The notes beneath the pieces are model-generated. The model saw only the letters and a list, made by a program, of their open reading frames with translations, was not told where the DNA came from and did no database searches. A stretch of DNA of 7,716 nucleotides from Deltaproteobacteria bacterium (GTDB lineage: Bacteria; Desulfobacterota; Desulfobacteria; Desulfobacterales; Desulfobacteraceae): the NCBI GenBank assembly GCA_003647385.1, contig QMMT01000078.1:1-7716 (forward strand). The letters are read 5' to 3'. Shown piece after piece: positions 1 to 6,046 of this stretch; the first letter of the stretch is position 1, and each line of letters begins with the position of its first letter. Made by a program: the position numbers and the translations under genes.

Positions 1-2317
1 CTTTACATACAGGACAGGTGTGCAGGCCTTCAGGATCCACCTCATCATCCAGCTGACGTTTTAAAATCTCAATGGTGAGAAGGTTAACTCCCATATCCAG
101 TAGATACCGGGTCAATTCTCGCCTTTGTTTTTTTGCCAAAAAACAAAACATCTCACAGTATTCTTTTGCCATGTTTCGGTCCCACCTGTCGAATTGGCCT
201 GTGATATGTAATAGATCTGTCAATGTAAGCCCGCATCGCTGAATGATAAAATTTTCTTCAAGCCGTCTCAACGGGAGACTGCTGTCAGAGAGAACATCAG
301 TTTTTAGAACCAGTTCATCAATGGAGTGGGGTCTTGTTTTCAGCAGAGAAATGATTTTTTTCTCCAGGGGAGTCAGTTCAAGTTGTTTTGTGGAACCTGT
401 TACCGCAAGAATCTGCATTTTTCTGGTGGAGGTGGTATGGTGCTGCAGGTTCTGGTTTAAAAATTTTAAAGCGTTTTTTGCTTTGGGAAACATATGTCCC
501 AGGCATGCAACTGGGGTCACTCTTTTGGGGCCGATGAGAAACTCACCTTTTTCAAATTGGATCAGGCTGTCCCCGCCAAGGCCTGCTGTTCGAATTTCAA
601 GGGCGTTCACATGGGTTCTGTGACCTCCTACATTTGATCCCTGTTCATTCAGTGTTACCAGACCATCTGCTATAGCCGCCGTATCCGTTGTTGTTCCACC
701 CATGTCTACGACCAGAGCATCTTCTATTCCCGTCAGATGTTTTGCCCCTGCCACGCTGGCAGCCGGCCCTGAAAGAATGGTTTCAACCGGGCGTTGTTTA
801 GCCATGCTTGAACTCATTAATGTGCCATCCCCTTTTACTACTACGATGGGGGCGTGAATGCCACGGGCTGCCATGACATTTTCGAGGTCTATCAAGAGAC
901 TCGCCAATCTCGGAATAATCCGTGCATTGAGCATGGCGGTGATGGCCCGGGTCTGAAAATTCAAGGTATCAGACAATTCATGACCACAGGTGACAAAACA
1001 GCCGGTTTCCTGCTGGATAATTTTTTTGACCTGTATTTCATGTTCAGGATTGATCGAGCCTGCATAGCCGGATACGGCAAATGCTGTTACCCCATGCCTT
1101 TTAATCATTTGAACGGCTTTTTGTTTTACTTCATCCGGGTCAATGGCAATGATTTGCCTGCCCGTGATTTCCAGTTGCCCTTGAATAACCGATTTTGGGT
1201 GGTGGGGGATGTTTTTATCAATGCCCAGACCATACGGCGGCATCAGAATCATCCCGACTTTCTGACCTTCGTTTTCAACAATGGCGTTGGTGGCAAGGGT
1301 TGTGGACAAAGAAACCAATTCTATCCTGCGCAGTTTTTCCTGATCCAGCTTTTTTAAAGCAGAGTTGATTCCTATGGTGAAATCCCATTTTGTGGTCAAA
1401 GATTTAGCTTTGAAAAGGGTTTTGTTTTTTTCAAGGTCATAAATTACCGCATCGGTGTAAGTCCCACCAGCATCAATACCCAATCCGGTTTTTATGTAAG
1501 AATCAATATGTGTTTTTTGATCTTTGATTTCTATCACGGCAGTAGTGTTATTTACTCGGGTTTTATGATCCAGGATGGGATTGGCAGACAGTGTGGACTG
1601 TATGGCATCAAACCCGATCACATGTTCCGGTGGTACAAACAGGATTTCAGGTGTTGACTGGTCAGCAGTAATCATTTTTTCGATCAACGCCTGACCGCCC
1701 TTTATCTTAGTATACTTCCAATTGTATTCTTCAGCCATTTCCTGAGCAAATTTTTCATATCGGGGAGATGCTTTTGAACCGGTTTCAATAAAAGCTGCTC
1801 TCTGATAGTTTTTCTGCCATGAATTTAAAAAATCAAAGGTCTGTTGAGCAGCATTTTCCCCGTGTTTTTCCACCAGGTCATTAAATTCCAGTTTTTTATC
1901 ACCAAACCAGGCCCATTGTTTTCTCTGGGACATGGGTTCGGTTTTTTCTTCACACCATCCAGCGGAAAGATAATAAGTTCCCGGGAATTTTTTAAATTCA
2001 TTTTTGTAAGCCTGATCTCCTCCAAGAAACAATGCGACACAGTCATGCACCTTTGGGATGGCTAAAGGAACGGAACGGGATTGAATACCAATGGTCCCTT
2101 TGCCGCAGATACCGTATCCAATGATAATACGATCGCATAAATCAGTTTCAGACACTTCATCAATGGCAGCCTGCAGTTTTTCCTTAAGCAGTTTTGGGTT
2201 GTTGTGAAGTCCGGCTTCCAGGAATTTATAGTCTATATCAATCCCCAGTTTTTTAGCACTGTGTTTCATATCAATGGCCAGAACAGCGCAGGCAATGGCA
2301 TATGTCTTTTTTTTCAT
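1..2317 (-). CDS. DUF1638 - hydantoinase/oxoprolinase (HyuA-like ASKHA) fusion protein, 3' end beyond window
   Basis: The frame is open from ATG at 2317 to the left edge, 772 codons with no stop, so the C-terminus is missing. Residues about 5-215 match DUF1638: IACAVL near the start, LHNNPKLLKEKLQ (37-49), YGICGKG (68-74), HDCVALFLGG (91-100) and GTYYLSAGW (113-121), with conserved-looking Cys10, Cys71 and Cys93. Residues about 277-640 are an ASKHA ATPase-like domain of the hydantoinase A/oxoprolinase family: phosphate-1 loop GIDAGGTYTD (280-289), SGPAASVAGA (516-525), phosphate-2 loop DMGGTTTD (538-545) and GLGGDS (579-584). A winged-helix-like stretch (about 648-695), GLTLTDLLHITG (696-707) and a terminal CPVC (768-771) follow. 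The start overlaps the FAD gene's stop as ATGA (2317-2314), which suggests translational coupling. The family suggests ATP-dependent amide or lactam chemistry, but the real substrate is unknown. DUF1638 proteins are often neighbours of MttB genes (recalled). The assignment is firm; the function is not. Confidence 0.9.
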   Translation of the reverse strand, partial: MKKKTYAIACAVLAIDMKHSAKKLGIDIDYKFLEAGLHNNPKLLKEKLQAAIDEVSETDLCDRIIIGYGICGKGTIGIQSRSVPLAIPKVHDCVALFLGGDQAYKNEFKKFPGTYYLSAGWCEEKTEPMSQRKQWAWFGDKKLEFNDLVEKHGENAAQQTFDFLNSWQKNYQRAAFIETGSKASPRYEKFAQEMAEEYNWKYTKIKGGQALIEKMITADQSTPEILFVPPEHVIGFDAIQSTLSANPILDHKTRVNNTTAVIEIKDQKTHIDSYIKTGLGIDAGGTYTDAVIYDLEKNKTLFKAKSLTTKWDFTIGINSALKKLDQEKLRRIELVSLSTTLATNAIVENEGQKVGMILMPPYGLGIDKNIPHHPKSVIQGQLEITGRQIIAIDPDEVKQKAVQMIKRHGVTAFAVSGYAGSINPEHEIQVKKIIQQETGCFVTCGHELSDTLNFQTRAITAMLNARIIPRLASLLIDLENVMAARGIHAPIVVVKGDGTLMSSSMAKQRPVETILSGPAASVAGAKHLTGIEDALVVDMGGTTTDTAAIADGLVTLNEQGSNVGGHRTHVNALEIRTAGLGGDSLIQFEKGEFLIGPKRVTPVACLGHMFPKAKNALKFLNQNLQHHTTSTRKMQILAVTGSTKQLELTPLEKKIISLLKTRPHSIDELVLKTDVLSDSSLPLRRLEENFIIQRCGLTLTDLLHITGQFDRWDRNMAKEYCEMFCFLAKKQRRELTRYLLDMGVNLLTIEILKRQLDDEVDPEGLHTCPVCK

Positions 2318-3519
2318 TTTAAAAAGGTGTCTCCCTTTTCGAAATCACCTTCACTGAAACGACTATAGCGCAACGGATTGTCTTTGTTGTCCATTTTACC
2401 CATGACAATATCCGCCACTCTTTTTCCAGCGGCAGGCGACAGCATGACACCGCACCAATACCCGCAGTTCAGGTGGAATCCCTTGATTTCTCCACAAGGT
2501 CCGATCACAGGTTTGTCATCCGGGGTGTACACATACATTCCCGCTGATACATCAATATCATCAGCTTTCAGGTCATCAGCAATGGATTCAAAAAACGGGT
2601 TTAGATGGGATGCCCGGTGGATGGATTCGGCTGCAAAGTCCCAGTCTGTGGGTAACTCGTCTGCCGGTGGGGTTTCGGGTTCATCCGGATCCACCCAGGC
2701 AACTAGTACACCGCCGGCTTCCGGCCGCCAATAACTCTCATTCGTCAGGTCCACGGTGAAGGGCGCATCCACAGGCACCTGGGGATGACTGGTTTTAATA
2801 TAGGCTTTTTGTCTTTTGACGGTTGTCAGCGGCATGTCCAGTCCGGCCATTTTGCCGATGGCCCCTGCATAGGGGCCTGCACAGTTGATGACAAGCCGGG
2901 TGCTGATCAGGCCTTTGTCAGTTTTTACAGCACAGATTCCCTGGCGGTCTTTCTGGATTCCGGTGACAATTGTTTTCATAAAAAAGTTTGCATCTCTTGC
3001 CCCTTTTGCAAAGCCATAGGTGGTTTCATGGGTGGACAGCCATCCATCCCTGTTGTTGAAGGTAGCGGCAAGCGCACTGGATGAAAGAAAGGAAAAACGG
3101 TCCTGAAGATCATCACCCGTGATCAGCTCAGATCCTGGTATTCCGAGTTTCTGATAGGTCTGAATTGCTTTTTCAAGCTCCGGCACCTGGGTTTCATCAT
3201 CCGTGACAAACAGATAGCCTTTCTGCCTGAGATGAATATCAATTTCAGACAATTCTACTACGTCCTGGAAGTTTTCAAACATTTCCACACTGGGAAGGGC
3301 AATGTCTGCCATGGATTTTTCAGTGAACTGGGTACGGAAACACTCTGCGCTGGCGGCCGTGGTAAGGCTTGAAAGACCATCCCGTTTTTCAACCAGGATG
3401 ACTTTCATGCCGGTTTTTGACAACCAGAAAGCCGTGGCGGTCCCAACGATACCGCCGCCGATGACAACCGCATCTGCTGTTTTTGTGTTAAACGTCAGGG
3501 GAATTGATATTCTGCTCAT
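2314..3519 (-). CDS. FAD-dependent oxidoreductase, DadA / sarcosine oxidase beta-like
   Basis: This 401-residue protein has the DAO fold (glycine/D-amino-acid oxidase family). An N-terminal Rossmann dinucleotide-binding motif VIGGGIVG (19-26) is followed by the acidic residue ending beta-2 in VEK (43-45). INCAGPYAGAIG (211-222) and the C-terminal FAD-contacting segments GMYVYTPDDKPVIGP (327-341) and NCGYWCGVMLSPAAGKRVAD (351-370) complete the fold. No signal peptide is seen; it is likely cytoplasmic. Relatives oxidise the C-N bond of sarcosine, dimethylglycine, proline or D-amino acids, giving an aldehyde or imine. Next to MttB-type methyltransferases, an N-methylated amino acid is the best guess for the substrate (inference). 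The length is normal for a stand-alone family member. ATG 3519 has an AAGGAA-like ribosome site about 8 nt upstream and lies 1 nt after the stop of the small reading frame at 3521-3619. Its TGA stop overlaps the next gene's start. Confidence 0.92.
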   Translation of the reverse strand: MSRISIPLTFNTKTADAVVIGGGIVGTATAFWLSKTGMKVILVEKRDGLSSLTTAASAECFRTQFTEKSMADIALPSVEMFENFQDVVELSEIDIHLRQKGYLFVTDDETQVPELEKAIQTYQKLGIPGSELITGDDLQDRFSFLSSSALAATFNNRDGWLSTHETTYGFAKGARDANFFMKTIVTGIQKDRQGICAVKTDKGLISTRLVINCAGPYAGAIGKMAGLDMPLTTVKRQKAYIKTSHPQVPVDAPFTVDLTNESYWRPEAGGVLVAWVDPDEPETPPADELPTDWDFAAESIHRASHLNPFFESIADDLKADDIDVSAGMYVYTPDDKPVIGPCGEIKGFHLNCGYWCGVMLSPAAGKRVADIVMGKMDNKDNPLRYSRFSEGDFEKGDTFLK

Positions 3520-3520
3520 G

Positions 3521-3619
3521 TTAAATTTCCTTTATTTCCCTTGCTGAGATCATCCGTGTCAGGTTCCATACTTTTTCAGAAACGTTCAGCAGTTCCTCCC
3601 ATGTTTCTTTTATTTCCAT
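3521..3619 (-). pseudogene. 32-codon reading frame resembling an aldehyde ferredoxin oxidoreductase fragment
   Basis: Between the MttB gene and the FAD gene lies a frame from ATG 3619 to TAA 3521, encoding 32 residues. It overlaps the last 10 nt of the MttB gene and ends 1 nt before the FAD start. Its core, EELLNVSEKVWNLTRMISAR (8-27), resembles the C-terminal helical segment of tungsten aldehyde:ferredoxin oxidoreductases, recalled as E-L-x-x-x-G-E-R-[IV]-W-N-L-x-R-x-F-N-x-R-E. All cofactor-binding parts of that roughly 600-residue enzyme are absent, and so is the end that normally follows. The simplest reading is a relic left when an AOR gene in this operon was deleted. A retained small protein is possible, because the start, frame and tight spacing are intact. 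I found no strong ribosome site of its own; translation would rely on coupling. The resemblance comes from memory of the family, not an alignment. Confidence 0.45.
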
Positions 3620-5046
3620 GATGCCTGCATGTTGTCAAGCTCTTTGAGTGTTTCTTTGGAAAGAGGTCTTGGTTTATGCTCCATCTTTTTTAAAGTTAGA
3701 GCCTGCAGGCGGTCTTCAAGTTTTTTGCTGCCCGCTGCCTCCCACTTGTCATAAATAGACCGATCAAAAAGCTCTGAGTATTTTATCTGTCTGAAATGGT
3801 CCATGGTATGCTTTTCAGTAAGATAGTGACCGCCAGGTCCCACCTTGTCAATGATATCAATGGCAAGGGTTTCTTTTGATACGGGAATACCGTTCATAAA
3901 ATGATGGACCGAGTCTACGATGTCATGGGCCAGGACCATGAATTCAGGTGAGACCATGCTGCCATGATCCATCCAGCTTGAGCAGTCATGAACCAGGCCT
4001 GATCCGACAGCAGCAGATGTCAGGCATTGAAATGCACTTTCCGCGCCTGCCTGGGCATCGCAGAACTTTGAATCAGTTGCACCGGCGGTTCCAAAAAAAG
4101 GCAATCGGTAGTATTGCGCCATCTGCGCCATGGCCCCTGTCATCAGGCTGAGTTCAACAGCACCATATGAAAAAATCGTTGTTTTCATGTCCATTATAGT
4201 GGTGAACGCACCATATATAAAAGGAGCTCCTGGATTAACAAGTTGATGAAGCACCAGGCCGCTTAAGGATTCTGCACTTCCCTGCACAATGGTTCCGGCA
4301 AAGGTGGCCGGTGCTGAACCACAGGCCTGGGGGGCGGGAAAATTGATCAGCGGAATAGACTTTTCAGCACAGAAAATAATTTTATCCACAGCAGGATCAT
4401 AATAAAGCAGGGGAGAAATGGGTTCGGAATAATGGACAAGACAGGGGGCTTTGTCAAAATTTTCCTTGCCGCCACACAGCAGCAGGCCCATTTCATAAAT
4501 ATCTTTAACACTGTTGGTGTCCTTGCAGCAGAAAACAAGCGGTTTCTCACAATTTTGCAATGTGTTTCTCACCACCACACGGTCGGCAATGTCGGGAGGG
4601 ACATCGTCTGCCATACCGATAATCATGCACCAGTCAAAACGATCAAGGCCATCACACAAGGCTGCTGTTGCCTTAATATGGTCACTGGTAAACCTCATTC
4701 TTTTATGGGTTTTGGGGTCCATATAATCAATGCAGTCAAGACTGGGCCCAAAATAGGAGTTGTCTTTTTCAAGAAACACTGTCCGCTCACCTTTCTGATT
4801 ACCAAGAACAAGGCGATGAGGGGCTTTGGCAAGGGCGTCCTCCACCATCCATGAAGGAATTCTGACCCTGTTATTCTGGATTTTTGCCCCGGCCCCGTCA
4901 AGTATTTCAAGCCCCTTGGGATGCGTCATCTTAACGCCGGTTCGTTCCAGGACTTCCAGTGTTGCCGCATGAATTCGGCTTATCTGCTCATCGTTAATAA
5001 TGCGCAGGCTCGGTTTGAAATTGAGATTTTCTGTGGCTATTCCCAT
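3610..5046 (-). CDS. MttB-family (trimethylamine methyltransferase-like) methyltransferase, non-pyrrolysine
   Basis: A 478-residue protein of the MttB/COG5598 TIM-barrel family, which demethylates quaternary or tertiary amines by passing a methyl group to a cognate corrinoid protein. Numbering from ATG 5046, family landmarks are the N-terminal LRIINDEQISRIHAATLEVL (14-33), EKPLVF (167-172), a central PQACGSAPATFAG stretch (239-251), AQMAQYYRLP (307-316), GATDSK (322-327) and GPGGHYLTEKHT (403-414). The length is near the family norm (about 470-500). The whole frame is read without an in-frame TAG, so it belongs to the non-pyrrolysine branch, where known members act on substrates such as glycine betaine rather than trimethylamine. 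The actual substrate cannot be read from sequence. A TTG four codons earlier (5058) would extend the frame but lies at the edge of the Shine-Dalgarno, so ATG 5046 is chosen. It sits 47 bp after the shortened MttB gene. No corrinoid protein gene is in the window. Confidence 0.93.
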   Translation of the reverse strand: MGIATENLNFKPSLRIINDEQISRIHAATLEVLERTGVKMTHPKGLEILDGAGAKIQNNRVRIPSWMVEDALAKAPHRLVLGNQKGERTVFLEKDNSYFGPSLDCIDYMDPKTHKRMRFTSDHIKATAALCDGLDRFDWCMIIGMADDVPPDIADRVVVRNTLQNCEKPLVFCCKDTNSVKDIYEMGLLLCGGKENFDKAPCLVHYSEPISPLLYYDPAVDKIIFCAEKSIPLINFPAPQACGSAPATFAGTIVQGSAESLSGLVLHQLVNPGAPFIYGAFTTIMDMKTTIFSYGAVELSLMTGAMAQMAQYYRLPFFGTAGATDSKFCDAQAGAESAFQCLTSAAVGSGLVHDCSSWMDHGSMVSPEFMVLAHDIVDSVHHFMNGIPVSKETLAIDIIDKVGPGGHYLTEKHTMDHFRQIKYSELFDRSIYDKWEAAGSKKLEDRLQALTLKKMEHKPRPLSKETLKELDNMQASWK

Positions 5047-5049
5047 TGT

Positions 5050-5056
5050 CTCCTCC
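5050..5056 (-). promoter_or_regulatory. Strong ribosome binding site deciding the MttB start
   Basis: On the minus strand GGAGGAG is followed by ACA and then ATG at 5046. This near-perfect Shine-Dalgarno at short spacing fixes the start at the ATG and argues against the in-frame TTG at 5058, whose last base is the first G of the site. Confidence 0.8.
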
Positions 5057-5093
5057 AAAAATAGTTTAATTTTAAACTTTTCTTTGTTTTTAT

Positions 5094-5717
5094 TTATGCA
5101 TTGCGAACCAAACTAATATAAGTATCAAGATCTTTGCAAGTCGCCTCATCCATATCAGGTTCTATATAGTTTTTAAGAATTTCTTTATATCTGGTATTGG
5201 CCTGCTGCTCCATTGTCAAACCGCCTTTGTTGCTCCAACTGTCAAAATTGTCCCTTTCCTCTAAAATCGGGGCATAGAGTTCTGTTTTAAAATGTTTGAA
5301 CGTATGTAGATTGGTTAGATATTCACCGCCCGGTCCGACGTCATTGATCACATCAGTTACCAGTTTTTCTGCAGTAATCTCTTCTCCGCGTTTGATTCGT
5401 TTACACATCCCGCAGATTTCTGTGTCAATGATAAATTTTTCATAGGATGCTGTAATATATCCTTCATGAATACCGGCAGAGTGAAGGACAAAGTTAATAC
5501 CGCTCATCGTGGCCATCATCATGCTCATCATGGATTCATAGGCTGCCTGGGAATCAACGGTTTTTGCATCGGTCAATGCACCACCACCCCGGACCGGAAG
5601 ATTGTAGAACCGTCCCATCTGGGCTGTGGCAGCTGTATTGACTGCCATTTCAATTGTTTCTTTCGCATCTTCAGCACTGGTTCCGGCTCCCATAAAGGGT
5701 TTGTCAGAATGAATCAT
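5094..5717 (-). CDS. Shortened MttB-family protein, N-terminally truncated with an internal deletion
   Basis: This 207-residue frame is a second MttB homologue, at the head of the operon. Residues 26-207 match the C-terminal third of the family: AQMGRFYNLP (32-41), GGALTDAKTVDSQAAYES (45-62), SAGIHEGYITASYEKFIID (80-98) and GPGGEYLTNLHTFKHFK (128-144). Residues 3-24, beginning HSDKPFMG, resemble a segment normally much further upstream (about 166-186 in the neighbour). Relative to the full-length copy it lacks about 162 N-terminal residues and about 113 internal ones, so a complete TIM barrel is impossible. It still has an ATG, an AGGAAAG ribosome site (5727-5733), an intact frame and a TAA stop. 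In-frame TAA codons lie about ten codons upstream, so the missing N-terminus is not simply a misplaced start or amber readthrough. It may be a decaying paralogue that still translates, or a retained half-domain. Confidence 0.85.
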   Translation of the reverse strand: MIHSDKPFMGAGTSAEDAKETIEMAVNTAATAQMGRFYNLPVRGGGALTDAKTVDSQAAYESMMSMMMATMSGINFVLHSAGIHEGYITASYEKFIIDTEICGMCKRIKRGEEITAEKLVTDVINDVGPGGEYLTNLHTFKHFKTELYAPILEERDNFDSWSNKGGLTMEQQANTRYKEILKNYIEPDMDEATCKDLDTYISLVRNA

Positions 5718-5795
5718 GGCTGAATTCTTTCCTTTGCCTTTTGTTCGTTATTATGGAACACATTAATTGTTTCGATATCTATAGTATACAAAAAT

Positions 5796-5811
5796 TGCAT
5801 GATCCATGCCA
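5796..5811 (-). promoter_or_regulatory. Probable sigma-54 (-24/-12) promoter of the methyltransferase operon
   Basis: Read on the minus strand, the site is TGGCATGGATCATGCA. Against the sigma-54 consensus TGGCACG-N4-TTGCA it has GG and GC exactly 10 nt apart and matches 10 of 12 defined bases. Transcription would start near 5785, leaving a leader of about 68 nt before ATG 5717. The match is supported by the divergent sigma-54 activator gene next door. The element also contains a short dyad, GCATG-N3-CATGC (5797-5809). Confidence 0.7.
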
Positions 5812-5883
5812 TCGAATTTTGAGGAGGTGAGCCATCAAATATATTTACTTTTATTTTAAAGGGTTAATAGTATTATTCTATCA

Positions 5884-5960
5884 TTTTTAAATGGCAGGAC
5901 ATCTGAATTAAACTGAAAAGATAAAAATTTTTTTATTTTTCTTGCTTTCCCATTTAAAAA
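5884..5960. repeat. 11-bp perfect inverted repeat upstream of the sigma-54 promoter
   Basis: TTTTTAAATGG at 5884-5894 is exactly repeated in inverse orientation as CCATTTAAAAA at 5950-5960, with a 55-bp spacer. The arms lie about 75-150 bp upstream of the -24 element, where enhancer sites for sigma-54 activators are commonly found. The arms are AT-rich in an AT-rich spacer, so chance is a real possibility. Confidence 0.4.
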
Positions 5961-6046
5961 CAGGCATTTAATAGGGATCTTCGGGTGTGAAAGTGATTAT
6001 AAAAATATTTTGATATAGAGACGGGACAAGATAGGCGGACAATAAG

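Larger units (their letters stand above)
5718..6046. promoter_or_regulatory. Divergent intergenic control region
   Basis: These 329 bp separate the minus-strand methyltransferase operon from the plus-strand activator gene and hold no convincing coding sequence. They contain the sigma-54 promoter at 5796-5811, an isolated AGGAGGTGA on the plus strand near 5823-5831 with no usable ORF behind it, and an AT-rich tract from about 5835 to 6015 with an 11-bp inverted repeat. A promoter for the activator must lie here, but I cannot point to a convincing one. TTGCTT (5942-5947) with TTTAAT (5967-5972) is a weak sigma-70-like pair with 19-bp spacing. Confidence 0.7.

Noticed and set aside
243..623. 126-residue plus-strand open frame
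   Set aside because: It lies antisense within the DUF1638-HyuA coding sequence, has no recognisable domain, and is a shadow of that gene.
854..1357. 167-residue plus-strand open frame
   Set aside because: It is antisense to the ASKHA domain of the fusion protein, whose frame is clearly the coding one; the composition is typical of a reverse-strand shadow.
1825..2065. Overlapping 73-residue frames on both strands
   Set aside because: Both lie inside the DUF1638 coding region in other frames and resemble no family.
5056..5058. TTG as the start of the full-length MttB protein
   Set aside because: It overlaps the GGAGGAG ribosome site that serves ATG 5046, and the extra four residues have no support.
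5094..5760. The short MttB copy as the 3' part of a pyrrolysine (in-frame TAG) methyltransferase gene
   Set aside because: The in-frame stops upstream of ATG 5717 are TAA, not TAG, and no MttB N-terminal sequence is found in the 329 bp beyond. The short protein also starts well before the usual pyrrolysine position.
5821..5892. Strong plus-strand Shine-Dalgarno-like AGGAGGTGA as the start of a small gene
   Set aside because: No ATG follows at suitable spacing. The GTG within it gives only 11 codons, and the 18-codon frame behind it would need an ATC start. It is best treated as a chance match.
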